Positions 36,899 through 45,800 of a DNA stretch of 64,000 bases are shown piece by piece (position 1 is the stretch's first letter; each line of letters begins with the position of its first letter). Source of the stretch: Enterococcus sp. HY326 (lineage in GTDB: Bacteria; Bacillota; Bacilli; Lactobacillales; Enterococcaceae); the NCBI RefSeq assembly GCF_026157065.1, contig NZ_JANLGQ010000005.1:62001-126000 (forward strand), read 5' to 3'. The notes beneath the pieces were generated by a model, which saw only the letters and a program-made list of their open reading frames with translations, was not told where the DNA came from and did no database searches. The position numbers and the translations under genes were made by a program.

Positions 36899-38020
36899 TT
36901 ATTTTCGGTACTCCCTCGGAACCCGATCAGAAATTGTACAAGCAACTTCATAATGAATGGTTCCTAAATAATCGGCCACCTCCTGCATCGTAATGGTTTC
37001 CCCGCCATTTTTGCCAATCAATGTCACCTTTGTCCCCACAGAAAATTCTTGCGGCAAACGTATCATTAACTGGTCCATGCAAATTCGACCTACTATTTCA
37101 CAATATGACCCTTCAACCAAAAGGGCAAAGCCTTGCATTTTTCTTAGCCAGCCATCCGCATAACCGATTGGTACCGTGCCAATCCATTCCGCCTGCTGGC
37201 TCGTATAAGTTGCGCCGTAGCTGATATGTGTTCCCGCTGGCACTCGTTTCACCTGTACCAATTCAGAAACTAATTCAAAAGCTGGTTGTAATTTTTCTTC
37301 AAGAGCCAATTCGCCTCCAGAAGGATTTAAACCGTACATGGCCACGCCATAGCGGACCAAATTACCAATTTGATTTGGATGCCATAAAGTTGTTGCGCTG
37401 TTGTTGATATGTATGTAACGTGGCAGCTCAGCTAAGCTTGCCAAAAATGCATTGAAAATATCCCGCTGCTCCAGCCAGTAAGTATCATCTTCGGTATCAG
37501 CTTTTGCAAAATGGGTAAAAATACCTTCCCATTCCATATTAACACGGGTTGATATTTTTTCAACTGCCATCTGCAAATCAGCCGTGTTCAAAAAACCAAT
37601 TCGGCCCATGCCAGTATCAATTTTTAAATGGATTTTTAGTTTTCCCGAGGTGACTATCGTCGCCAGCTCTCGTTCAAATTTTGCCAAATCAGCGAGGGTT
37701 GCGATAGTGATAGATAAATCATATTCTAAAATTATTTTTGTATAGCGGGCATCGGTAACGCCTAAAATTAAAATCGGCTGGGTAAAACCCGCCTGCCGCA
37801 AATCAATTCCTTCATCAATCGTTGCCACACAAAAACCCGTTGCACCGCCGGCAATCGCCGCATGGGCAACAGCGTGGGCGCCGTGACCATAACCGTCGGC
37901 CTTGACAACTGCGAACAATTCGCTGGTGCCGGTTAATTTTTTGACCGCACTAGCGACATTTGTAGTAATCGCTGCTGTATCAATCACTGCCTTGGTGGGG
38001 CGATGATAAGACGTAATCAC
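36899..38020 (-). CDS. alr: Alanine racemase
   Basis: 373 residues, GTG start, 1 bp after acpS, RBS AAGGAAA. Fold-type III PLP enzyme: the PLP lysine in AVVKADGYGHGAHAV (~residue 39), catalytic Tyr in the C-terminal HISYGATYTS stretch. Converts L-alanine to D-alanine for peptidoglycan and D-alanylated teichoic acids. Functionally linked to ddl and murF farther along the window. Operon acpS-alr-mazF. Confidence 0.96.
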   Translation of the reverse strand: MITSYHRPTKAVIDTAAITTNVASAVKKLTGTSELFAVVKADGYGHGAHAVAHAAIAGGATGFCVATIDEGIDLRQAGFTQPILILGVTDARYTKIILEYDLSITIATLADLAKFERELATIVTSGKLKIHLKIDTGMGRIGFLNTADLQMAVEKISTRVNMEWEGIFTHFAKADTEDDTYWLEQRDIFNAFLASLAELPRYIHINNSATTLWHPNQIGNLVRYGVAMYGLNPSGGELALEEKLQPAFELVSELVQVKRVPAGTHISYGATYTSQQAEWIGTVPIGYADGWLRKMQGFALLVEGSYCEIVGRICMDQLMIRLPQEFSVGTKVTLIGKNGGETITMQEVADYLGTIHYEVACTISDRVPREYRK

Positions 38021-38021
38021 A

Positions 38022-38381
38022 TCAATTTCCTTCTTCCTCTAACAAAATCTGGGCAATCGCCACAGTGTCTGTATGGGTAATCGTCACAAAAGTTTTACCC
38101 TGATGAGGAGATTGTGTGACTACAGGCGCACCTAATTCATTGGAGAGCACTTCGATTTCTTGGATGGCCACTTTGCCAATGCCTGTTCCCCACGCTTTTG
38201 CAAAAGCCTCTTTACAAGCAAAGCGCCCCGCTAAATATTCAACTTGGCGATGCGAACTCAGCTTGTTATATTGCTCCAGCTCTTTTTCGGTTAACACTTT
38301 AGTAGCAAACCGTGGTTTATTGGCAATAATTTCCTCCATGCGGCGCAACTCCACCGCATCTATACCAATCCCTTTAATCAT
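38022..38381 (-). CDS. acpS: Holo-[acyl-carrier-protein] synthase
   Basis: 119 residues. Signature IGIDAVELRRMEEI with the magnesium Asp, and FACKEAFAKAWGTGIG. It moves the 4'-phosphopantetheine of CoA onto the serine of apo-ACP, activating fatty acid synthesis. First gene of acpS-alr-mazF. In related enterococci the preceding gene is cshA; here ~9 kb of accessory genes lie between. RBS GAGATTGAGG. Confidence 0.95.
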   Translation of the reverse strand: MIKGIGIDAVELRRMEEIIANKPRFATKVLTEKELEQYNKLSSHRQVEYLAGRFACKEAFAKAWGTGIGKVAIQEIEVLSNELGAPVVTQSPHQGKTFVTITHTDTVAIAQILLEEEGN

Positions 38382-38640
38382 AACCTCAATCTCTTTTCCT
38401 ATCAGAATGCATTCATTTTATCAAAAACTTGGTAAAAAGCCTATCGCCAAGCGCTTGATTAAGCATTTCTTTAGATAACATTTTTGTTAGCTCGATCAAA
38501 AATTTTCTGCCGAAAAAATTTACCCCGCCAAATAAAAATTGGCTATAATAGCAGTATACCTGATATTTTCCTCAAAAATAAATTATTTTTTGAGAATTTT
38601 GCAAAATGTTATTCAATAAAAGAAAAGAGTTGATAAATAA

Positions 38641-39438
38641 ATGGAAGCAATTTTAAAAGAAAAACTGCAACAGACGACACTCGCCTTTTCCAATCAAGAA
38701 ACTACTTGGCTCATGGAAAATATCGGCCATCCTGATGGTCAAACCCGTGATGGAATTGTCTACTTGCTATTAGCTCGCGGGCTGGGAGAAAATGCTTTTA
38801 CAAAAGAGCAGTTTCATTTTTTAACTCAGCAAACTATTGAACAAGATTTAATTTTTTATCACATAAACGAAGGGCTGCCAGCGACGGTCACCCGCACTTT
38901 TGCAGCCTTGTTGAATGGCATGCTATTAGACTCTGACAATCGAAAAGATTCCCGCTATCATCAGCTTTTGACAAATCAAGAACGAGATTATTTTTTCCAA
39001 CGGGCGCTAGCCTATTTAAATGAAGAACAAGATTTTACCGGTCATTCAGAGTCCTACGGGTGGGTCCATGGATTTGCCCACGGTGCAGATTTTTTACTTT
39101 ATGCTCTCTTGCATCAAGATTTCCCAGAGGAATTGAAGCCAGAAGTCTTCTCAACCATCGCCCGAGTTTTCCTCAGGCTCCCTGAAGCCTTTATCGCCGG
39201 AGAAGAACGACGCTTAGCAACAGTCATCTATCAAGCTATTCAAAATGGTGTGCTGAGTGCCGAAGCGACAGCCGCTTGGATTGACCAGCTAGAATTTCCT
39301 TTAGTTGAATTGGTGGATTTCCAACGACTAGCAGCTTTTGAAAATTTTCTAGCGGCCATTTATTTTCATCTGATAGCCTCCCAGCAATTAGCTGAAGGCC
39401 TGCGACACAGCCTGATGAATTATTTGAAGGATTACTAA
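38641..39438 (+). CDS. DUF2785 protein
   Basis: 265 residues, all-helical, soluble. Recognisable DUF2785 pattern: the DNRKDSRYHQLLTNQERDYFFQRALAYLNEEQD region and the conserved GWVHGFAHGADFL motif with histidines. The fold is probably HEAT-like. Function unknown. It opens the plus-strand accessory block between acpS and cshA. The 258 bp before it contain a TATAAT-like -10 near 38550 but no clear -35. Confidence 0.8.
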   Translation: MEAILKEKLQQTTLAFSNQETTWLMENIGHPDGQTRDGIVYLLLARGLGENAFTKEQFHFLTQQTIEQDLIFYHINEGLPATVTRTFAALLNGMLLDSDNRKDSRYHQLLTNQERDYFFQRALAYLNEEQDFTGHSESYGWVHGFAHGADFLLYALLHQDFPEELKPEVFSTIARVFLRLPEAFIAGEERRLATVIYQAIQNGVLSAEATAAWIDQLEFPLVELVDFQRLAAFENFLAAIYFHLIASQQLAEGLRHSLMNYLKDY

Positions 39439-39505
39439 AAGAGAATTGAGTTTTATCGGAAAGCTTTGATAGTGTCAAAAACGAGACAAAACTTAACCAA
39501 AAATT

Positions 39506-39525
39506 TTGTCAAAATCCTTTGACAA
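39506..39525. promoter_or_regulatory. Palindromic operator candidate before the XRE regulator
   Basis: Perfect 8-bp arms TTGTCAAA and TTTGACAA with a 4-bp spacer, 91 bp upstream of the regulator's ATG; another TGTCAAG half-site lies just downstream. Typical size and shape for an autoregulatory XRE operator. Confidence 0.45.
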
Positions 39526-39615
39526 GCTGATTCTGTCAAGCTTTTTTGGCAGAAAGTTCCTCGACCTTCTTCTACAATTAAAGTCAGGAAACTGACAAAC
39601 ACAAAGGAGCGCTAC

Positions 39616-40143
39616 ATGGACATCAATCAGAAATTGCAGGCTCAAAGAAAACAATTAGGTTATACCCAAGAAGCAATTGCAGAAAAACTGCAGGTCTCCC
39701 GACAGACCATTTCTAACTGGGAGACTGGTAAAAGCCTGCCAGATATTTATAGTCTAGTGGCCTTGAGTGATTTGTATCAGCTTTCTTTAGATGACTTAAT
39801 CAAAGGAGATTTGAAGATGCAAAAAAAATTAAGCCGTGACACCAAAAGTTTTGAAAACTGGTTTGTCACCGGCAGCTTTATCGTTACCGGGCTCACTCTT
39901 TTTCTGGCAAATTTTGCGACGCATTTAGACTTGCGGATTAGAGTTATTTTGCTAATTGCCCAACTGCTCTTTGGTATTTATTACGCTTACCGCTGCCTTC
40001 CTTGGTTAAAAGAACGTCAGTTGGAAAAGCAAACTCAATACCAAACCACTGACAAAGTTATCGGCGGTTCAGAAGTCCTCTTTGGTGTGACTCTTTTTGA
40101 AGTTTTGGTTTCCCTCGTTGTCGGCATTTTGACTTTAGTCTAG
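39616..40143 (+). CDS. XRE-family regulator with C-terminal membrane segments
   Basis: 175 residues. HTH_3 domain at ~5-60 (LGYTQEAIAEKLQVSRQTISNWETGKSLPD), a short linker, and three to four hydrophobic stretches in the C-terminal half (~78-95, 100-120, 150-173). Membrane-tethered XRE regulators of this design are common in Lactobacillales and often control neighbouring membrane or exporter genes, but the target is unknown. RBS AAGGAG. A palindrome upstream is the likely operator. Confidence 0.85.
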   Translation: MDINQKLQAQRKQLGYTQEAIAEKLQVSRQTISNWETGKSLPDIYSLVALSDLYQLSLDDLIKGDLKMQKKLSRDTKSFENWFVTGSFIVTGLTLFLANFATHLDLRIRVILLIAQLLFGIYYAYRCLPWLKERQLEKQTQYQTTDKVIGGSEVLFGVTLFEVLVSLVVGILTLV

Positions 40144-40230
40144 TAAATCAAAAAAAATCATGGCTGACAGCTGTCTTTTTGCTATACTGAAACAGGACTT
40201 TGCAAATGAAAAAGAAACGGGGACCTCCAC

Positions 40231-41196
40231 TTGAATATCGGTTTTTACTCGCCAGCGACACCCATCACTGCTCTTGCGCCTCAGCGCTTTGAACGAGCGC
40301 AAGCATTTTTTGCTTCTAAAGGCCATACTTTGGTGGCGGGCCGTTTGACCGGCCAGCAGGATTTTTATCGCTCCGGCAGCATTAAAGAGCGGGCCGCAGA
40401 ATTAAACGAGCTGATTCACAATGATGACTTAGATATGATTATTTCAACGATTGGCGGAACGAATTCAAATTCTCTGCTGCCTTATCTTGATTTTAAATAC
40501 TTAAAAAATCATCCGAAAATTATCGTCGGCTATTCCGATGCAACAGCTTTTTTGTTAGCTGTTCGCAGCTTGGCACCAACCTGCCGAGTGTTATATGGTC
40601 CGGCTTTAGTCGCTTCCTTCGGTGAATTTCCACCGTTGGCAGAGGAGACATGGGATTATTTAGAAAAAATAATTTGTACGGGAAAAAATGCCGCCATCAC
40701 GCTGACTGCTCCAGAGCTGTGGACCGAGGATCAAAAAAATTGGGAAACTTATCAAGCACCGTTAACCATGCAGAAAAATCAGTGGGGCTTTACTGAAGCT
40801 CCCAAGCTAGAGGGGCGAATTGTCGGTGGCAATTTAAATACCATGTACGGCTTTCTCGCTTCCAAATTTTTCCCTAAAATTACCCCTAATAGCTTACTTT
40901 TTATTGAAGATGCGGAAAAGGACGCTGCTACAGTCGAGAAAAATTTTGCCATGCTGAAGGCGGCTGGTGTTTTTGAAATGGTCAAAGGCATTATCTTAGG
41001 CAAGCATGCTAACTATGACGACTTAGGTAGTGGCAGACAACCGATTGATATTTTATTGGAGGTTTTGAATGGCAATCCTCTACCGGTCATCTACGAATAT
41101 GATAGCTGCCATACCCGCCCGATGATGACCACTCCGATTGGCGCCTATGCCCATTTTGATGCGGAAGCAATGAAGGTTAGTTTTTCAGATTTTTAA
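40231..41196 (+). CDS. S66-family LD-carboxypeptidase / MccF-like peptidase
   Basis: 321 residues. TTG is the only possible start in frame because a stop codon lies 24 bp upstream; the RBS is weak. S66 fold: GFYSPATPITALAPQRFERA, the nucleophile elbow region IVGYSDATAFL (Ser), and the downstream GRIVGGNLNTM with Glu/His partners. Members either cut the L-D bond of murein tetrapeptides (LdcA) or inactivate microcin C-like aminoacyl nucleotides (MccF). Sequence alone does not separate these; the FYSPxTPIT start resembles the MccF-like group. Confidence 0.82.
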   Translation: MNIGFYSPATPITALAPQRFERAQAFFASKGHTLVAGRLTGQQDFYRSGSIKERAAELNELIHNDDLDMIISTIGGTNSNSLLPYLDFKYLKNHPKIIVGYSDATAFLLAVRSLAPTCRVLYGPALVASFGEFPPLAEETWDYLEKIICTGKNAAITLTAPELWTEDQKNWETYQAPLTMQKNQWGFTEAPKLEGRIVGGNLNTMYGFLASKFFPKITPNSLLFIEDAEKDAATVEKNFAMLKAAGVFEMVKGIILGKHANYDDLGSGRQPIDILLEVLNGNPLPVIYEYDSCHTRPMMTTPIGAYAHFDAEAMKVSFSDF

Positions 41197-41213
41197 ATTT
41201 AAAAAGAATAATC

Positions 41214-41259
41214 CTGTCAATTTAAGTGAGCCTGACTGACTTAAATTGACAGTTTTTTT
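41214..41259 (+). terminator. Terminator after the S66 peptidase gene
   Basis: Arms CTGTCAATTTAAGT and ACTTAAATTGACAG followed by TTTTTTT. Confidence 0.9.
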
Positions 41260-41363
41260 ATTGATTTTTGGCTTTTTTCAAAGTCGTTTTATTTAGGGAA
41301 ATCTGGCGGAAGGGTTATACTGAAATTATTCAAGCAACTAAAAATTTCAATTGGAGGTGTGTT

Positions 41364-42713
41364 ATGGAAACCAATTTTGACGTTCTCATTGTCGGCGGGG
41401 GCATCGCCGGATTAACCGCTACCAAAAGATTGCGACAAGCAAATTTAACAGTTGCCATTATCGAATCTTATCAATGGGGCGGCACTACTGCCAATCATGG
41501 CAGCACACCAAAAAAATATTTATTGGCGGCAGTTGAAGCTAAGCAAGCTATCCAAAGTCACCTCGGTAAAGGTTTCGATCAAGTGCCAGAAATAATTTGG
41601 TCAGACTTGATGACTTTTAAAAACAAGCAAATTGCGGCAACCTCAACTGTTTTACAAACCAGCTTAGAGGAGGCTGGCATCACCACTATTTTCGGTTCCG
41701 CAAAATTTAAAAATTCCCACACCGTTACTGTCGATGACGTCGATTACCAAGGCAAAAAAATTATTTTGGCAACAGGAGCTAGACCACGGGTGTTAGATTT
41801 TGAAGGGAACGAGCATGTCCATTACAGTTCGCATTTTCTCAATGCCGAAAGTTTACCCCCATCCATCACCATTATCGGCGCTGGAATCATCGCCTTTGCC
41901 ATTACCAATATTGCCAGTGCCATCGGCGATCATGTCCATGTTTTGCAGCATAATCAGCGGGCTTTAGGAGCTTTTGATCCTGAATTAGTCGGCGATTTAG
42001 TTGCTTTATTAAAGGAACGGGGCGTTGACTATCATTTTGATAATACAGTTGCAAAAATTGTTCAACTGAAAGCTGATTTGTATCAAGTTACAACGGAGGA
42101 AGGCCTCGTTTTTGAAACAAATGTCGTTTATTCTGTGGCTGGCCGCATTCCCAATGTTGAAAATTTGGGCTTGGAAGAAGCGGGTATCACCTTTTCAAGT
42201 AAAGGTGTGGCGGTTAATTCCTACCTGCAAACTAGCAATGCTGATATTTATGCCATTGGCGATTGCAATGATGCGCCAGCACCAAAATTAACCAACTACG
42301 CTGAATTTCAAGCCAATTATCTGGCGGATTTTTTAACCGCAGCAACTTTAAAGCCCATCGACTATCCGATTCCTTCGATGTCAGTCTTTAGCAATCCTAA
42401 AATTGCCCAGACAGGAATTTTTGTTAACGATGCTGTTAAGCAGCCGGAGCTCTATGAAATTGTTGAAATCGACATGGCCCATTGGCTGAATTATCATCGG
42501 GGCAATGAACCAATTGCCCGCACAAAATTAGTAATTCGCAAAGCCGACCAGCAAATTGTCGGCATCACCAGTCTCAGCAATGAAGCTGATTTATTAATTA
42601 ATTATTTTACGCTTCTATTAAAGATGAAGATTACACTCACGCAATTGCGGGAAATGGTTTTCGCTTATCCTTCCCTCGCTAGTGATTTTTCAAAATTTTT
42701 TGATGTTCATTAA
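41364..42713 (+). CDS. Disulfide-reductase-like flavoprotein lacking the redox cysteines
   Basis: 449 residues from the ATG at 41364 (GGAGGTG upstream). Glutathione/mercuric reductase fold: FAD motif IVGGGIAGLTATKRL, NAD motif IIGAGIIAFAITNIA, and the second FAD motif DIYAIGDCN. Where the family has GGTCxNxGCxPKK, this protein has GGTTANHGSTPKK: both cysteines of the active disulfide are replaced (Thr and Ser). It may be an NAD(P)H oxidase-like enzyme or act on a non-disulfide substrate. Followed 41 bp later by oxalate decarboxylase. Confidence 0.87.
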   Translation: METNFDVLIVGGGIAGLTATKRLRQANLTVAIIESYQWGGTTANHGSTPKKYLLAAVEAKQAIQSHLGKGFDQVPEIIWSDLMTFKNKQIAATSTVLQTSLEEAGITTIFGSAKFKNSHTVTVDDVDYQGKKIILATGARPRVLDFEGNEHVHYSSHFLNAESLPPSITIIGAGIIAFAITNIASAIGDHVHVLQHNQRALGAFDPELVGDLVALLKERGVDYHFDNTVAKIVQLKADLYQVTTEEGLVFETNVVYSVAGRIPNVENLGLEEAGITFSSKGVAVNSYLQTSNADIYAIGDCNDAPAPKLTNYAEFQANYLADFLTAATLKPIDYPIPSMSVFSNPKIAQTGIFVNDAVKQPELYEIVEIDMAHWLNYHRGNEPIARTKLVIRKADQQIVGITSLSNEADLLINYFTLLLKMKITLTQLREMVFAYPSLASDFSKFFDVH

Positions 42714-42754
42714 TTCGGTACCAAATCTAACCTATGGAAAAGGAGATTTTTAAT

Positions 42755-44008
42755 ATGAATCATGAAGAAAAAGAACCACAACCCATTCGCAAATCTGACG
42801 GCAAAGGCTATTACAACAGAGGTCCTCATGATCCGTTAAGAGATATTGAAGGTCCCGATTTTTTAGTTCCGCCGGCAACTGACCACGGTACTTTACCAAA
42901 TATGCGTTTCAGCTATGATGACGTCCGCAATCGTTTAGAAGAAGGCGGCTGGGCTCGGGAAGTCACTAATCGGGAAATTCCGGCTTCTGACCAAGTCGCA
43001 GGTGTCGACATGAACTTAGGACCTGGTGTGTATCGGGAAATGCATTGGCACAAAGAAGCTGAGTGGGGCTTGATGCTTTACGGTAATGCCCGCGTTACAG
43101 CGATTGATGAAAATGGCAAATCTTTTATCGATGATGTCAAAGCCGGAGACATTTGGAATTTTGAAGCAGGTGTCGCCCACTCCATCCAAGGTTTAGATCA
43201 AGGCTGTGAATTTTTACTTATCTTCAGTGAACCTGATTTCTCTGAAAATAATACAATGTTGATTACTGATTGGCTGGCTCATACACCACCAGAAATCGTA
43301 GCTGCTAACTTTAAAAAGAAAGTTTCTGAGCTGCAAAGTTTACCGACTAAAGAAAAATACATTTTTAAAGCGGCTGTGCCAGAAGCCATCGATGTGGTCA
43401 AACGCCCTAATAGTAATGGCGAAACTCCACTACCATTGACCTTCCACATGGATTCTTTAAAACCAATTGAGTCTGAAGCTGGCCGTGTTTGGATTATTGA
43501 TCAAAAAGTTTTCCCAGCTGCTAAGACGATTTCAGCAGCCATTGTTGAAGTTGAGCCCGGCGGTATGCGGGAATTGCATTGGCATCCAAAAGGTGCTGAA
43601 TGGCAGTATTACATTCAAGGTCAAGCTCGCATGACTGTTTTTAATTCAAATGGTTTAGCTAGAACCTTCGACTACCGAGCAGGGGATGTCGGTTATGTGC
43701 CAACAGTTGCCGGTCACTATGTCCAAAATACCGGGACAGAAAAATTAATTTTTGTTGAAGTCTTCAAAAATCCTGATTACTCAGATATTTCTTTAAACAA
43801 ATGGATGGCAACCACACCGTCACAAATTGTCGCTGACCATTTGAACTTAACCAAAGAATTTGTTGAAAGCCTGCCTCAAGAAGAAGCGGCTTCACCAGTT
43901 ATTTGGTTTGACCAAGATAAAATCAATCAGGCCGCTGCCAAGCACATTAGCAGCAACCCCTTCGACCAAGAAGAAAGTGATGGCTTGAACGCCAAGGATG
44001 TTTTTTAA
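42755..44008 (+). CDS. oxdC: Oxalate decarboxylase (bicupin)
   Basis: 417 residues from the ATG at 42755 (AAGGAGA). Two cupin domains, each with a manganese site: REMHWHKEAEW plus AHSIQG (N-terminal) and RELHWHPKGAEW plus GHYVQN (C-terminal). The active-site lid reads SENNT; the Glu here is the general acid that distinguishes decarboxylases from oxalate oxidases. Converts oxalate to formate and CO2, consuming a proton, so it also helps acid tolerance. No signal peptide. Own terminator; the DUF1275 gene follows. Confidence 0.92.
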   Translation: MNHEEKEPQPIRKSDGKGYYNRGPHDPLRDIEGPDFLVPPATDHGTLPNMRFSYDDVRNRLEEGGWAREVTNREIPASDQVAGVDMNLGPGVYREMHWHKEAEWGLMLYGNARVTAIDENGKSFIDDVKAGDIWNFEAGVAHSIQGLDQGCEFLLIFSEPDFSENNTMLITDWLAHTPPEIVAANFKKKVSELQSLPTKEKYIFKAAVPEAIDVVKRPNSNGETPLPLTFHMDSLKPIESEAGRVWIIDQKVFPAAKTISAAIVEVEPGGMRELHWHPKGAEWQYYIQGQARMTVFNSNGLARTFDYRAGDVGYVPTVAGHYVQNTGTEKLIFVEVFKNPDYSDISLNKWMATTPSQIVADHLNLTKEFVESLPQEEAASPVIWFDQDKINQAAAKHISSNPFDQEESDGLNAKDVF

Positions 44009-44023
44009 TTAAATAAACAGCTG

Positions 44024-44071
44024 CAGAGGTGCAAACTTTAGGAATCTGCCTAAATTTTGACCTCTGTTTTT
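44024..44071 (+). terminator. Terminator after oxdC
   Basis: Imperfect arms CAGAGGTGCAAACTTTAGG and CCTAAATTTTGACCTCTG followed by TTTTT. Confidence 0.75.
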
Positions 44072-44090
44072 GCTAGAAAAGAGGAAGCCT

Positions 44091-44771
44091 ATGGAACAGG
44101 CCAAACAAAAAATTAATTCCCTCAGCTCCTTGACCGTCTTAACCTTATTTGCAACTTTTTTGATGGGCTTCATTGATGCTTATACCTTTATGGAAAAGGG
44201 CGGCGTCTTTGTCAGCGCCCAAACCGGAAATATGGTCGCCTTCAGCAGTAAACTATTTACCGGCCAATTCAGTCAGGCCTTTGGTCATATTGCCGTCTTT
44301 GCTGGTTTTGCCTTAGGAGCTTTTGGCGGGGAGTGGCTGGTGGAAAAAGTCAGCGGCACCACCCGCAAAAAATATCAGATCATGCTTTTATTACAAAGTC
44401 TGATACTCTTAATATTTGCTTTATTCCAACAACAAATTTTTGATGCGCTGATGGTCTTTTTATTGGGTGGTCTAGCTGGTTTTGAGCTGACTATTTTCAG
44501 AAAGGTCGGCATCGCCACTGTTAATGATGGCATCATGACCGGCAATACAAAAAATCTAATGAACAATCTTTATAAATGGCTGATTGATAAAGATCAAACT
44601 GCCCGTAAAGAATTTTCCGAAATCGGTTTTGCCATTTTAATTTTTATTCTCGGCGTCGGTGTCGGCAGTTTAATTAATTTACTGCAGGCTTCACTGACAC
44701 TGTGGCTCAGCTTTATTTTGACGTTGCTCTTTTTTATCTGGGTGACCATCACCAAAGTCGAAATGGATTGA
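44091..44771 (+). CDS. DUF1275 (YoaK-like) membrane protein
   Basis: 226 residues from the ATG at 44091 (AGAGGAAG). Six predicted membrane helices. Family motifs FMGFIDAYTFMEKGGVFVSAQTGNM and GIATVNDGIMTGNTKNLM. Function is unknown in the family. It follows oxalate decarboxylase, which suggests, without proof, a role in oxalate or formate movement. Separated from oxdC by a terminator and ends in an unusually long hairpin terminator. Confidence 0.85.
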   Translation: MEQAKQKINSLSSLTVLTLFATFLMGFIDAYTFMEKGGVFVSAQTGNMVAFSSKLFTGQFSQAFGHIAVFAGFALGAFGGEWLVEKVSGTTRKKYQIMLLLQSLILLIFALFQQQIFDALMVFLLGGLAGFELTIFRKVGIATVNDGIMTGNTKNLMNNLYKWLIDKDQTARKEFSEIGFAILIFILGVGVGSLINLLQASLTLWLSFILTLLFFIWVTITKVEMD

Positions 44772-44776
44772 AACTA

Positions 44777-44877
44777 AAACAATCGTTGAAATTCCCTTGC
44801 AGCAGAAACTGTGAAGCTAGTCTTTGAACTAGCTTTCAGAGTTTGCATCATCTGCAGGAATCTCAACGATTGTTTTT
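44777..44877. terminator. Long (100-nt) bidirectional hairpin terminator
   Basis: Outer arms AAAACAATCGTTGA and TCAACGATTGTTTT, middle ATTCC.TTGCAG/CTGCAGGAAT, inner AAACT..GAAGCTAG/CTAGCTTTCAGAGTTT. Lies between two convergent genes. Confidence 0.85.
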
Positions 44878-44901
44878 ATATTTTCTAATTTTCTCTGCCG
44901 C

Positions 44902-45444
44902 TTAATCATCGTAACCAAAAATATCTTTGCTGATAATCATGCCATCTTCCTCAAGATAGGTGATATCAATCGAGATATATTCATTGCCGGAACTATATTC
45001 CCAAGTGGCCGTGATGGTGTCAAAGCCTGTCCAATCGTCCCGATAGGTGGAACGAGGGCGACCGACTTGCTCTTCTAATGTTTCAAAGTCATCACCACCG
45101 TAATAACTTTCTACTTCATAATCCTCATCATATCTGGTAGTTGCAATTTCAACGCCATCATAAATTTCCCGTGTCCAATTTCCAACTGAATCGATATTTT
45201 CCAAAGCAAAAGCTTCATAGTCATAATCATAGTCTTCATCATAATCATAGTCGTCTGAATAGTAGCCACTATCGCCGGCTAAAGCCGTGAAAACATTATG
45301 GTTCCATCCATATCCCGGATAAATTAACCAGACAAAGGTTAACAAGACCAAGGCGACCAACCAGCCAACTTGCGCCTTATTCAATGGCAGAAAATGTTTA
45401 TCTGGTAGCTCTTCTTGCGGCTCACGTTTTTTTTCTTTTTTCAT
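44902..45444 (-). CDS. Hypothetical membrane protein with Asp-Tyr-rich tract
   Basis: 180 residues from the ATG at 45444 (GGGGGAG). A charged N-terminus (KKEKKREPQEELPDK), one membrane helix (~26-43), then an outside segment. Its start, residues ~61-76, is almost only Asp and Tyr (YYSDDYDYDEDYDYDY), followed by a small soluble domain. I do not recognise the family; the tail domain recalls DUF5067/lipoprotein-like beta folds. The acidic tyrosine tract might bind cations. A promoter with an extended -10 lies just upstream. Confidence 0.72.
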   Translation of the reverse strand: MKKEKKREPQEELPDKHFLPLNKAQVGWLVALVLLTFVWLIYPGYGWNHNVFTALAGDSGYYSDDYDYDEDYDYDYEAFALENIDSVGNWTREIYDGVEIATTRYDEDYEVESYYGGDDFETLEEQVGRPRSTYRDDWTGFDTITATWEYSSGNEYISIDITYLEEDGMIISKDIFGYDD

Positions 45445-45475
45445 CCTCACTCCCCCTTTAGCTAATCCCAACCTA

Positions 45476-45481
45476 ATTATA
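45476..45481 (-). promoter_or_regulatory. Extended -10 promoter of the Asp-Tyr protein gene
   Basis: Minus strand TGCTATAAT, 32 bp upstream of the ATG; no good -35. Confidence 0.5.
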
Positions 45482-45682
45482 GCAAATTCCACAGAATTTT
45501 AGCTGAGAATCAGCAAATTTTAAACTATTTCAATAATATTAGCGAAAAGTTTAAGGTGCTAATACACTCTCTTTTGCTGAAAACGAATCACGCATAAACG
45601 AACTTTTCATTTTTTCCATTGAGAAGTTCTTTTAAGGCACTACATTAGTTTGCGGTCACCTTTATAATTTAAAAATAGTTGC

Positions 45683-45688
45683 TATAAT
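45683..45688 (+). promoter_or_regulatory. Extended -10 promoter of the aldolase-hydrolase pair
   Basis: TGCTATAAT, 113 bp upstream of the aldolase ATG. The leader in between contains a perfect ATGCTTA/TAAGCAT hairpin (45709-45735). The remainder of the gap 45490-45670 holds nothing clear. Confidence 0.45.
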
Positions 45689-45800
45689 ATTTTTAAGCGA
45701 AATTTTCTATGCTTACCAAAATTTAATTAAGCATCTATATTTTTGTCAGCCACTTTACGATAGATAACGAAAGTTTTTATAACAAGAAAGGAAGAATTAA

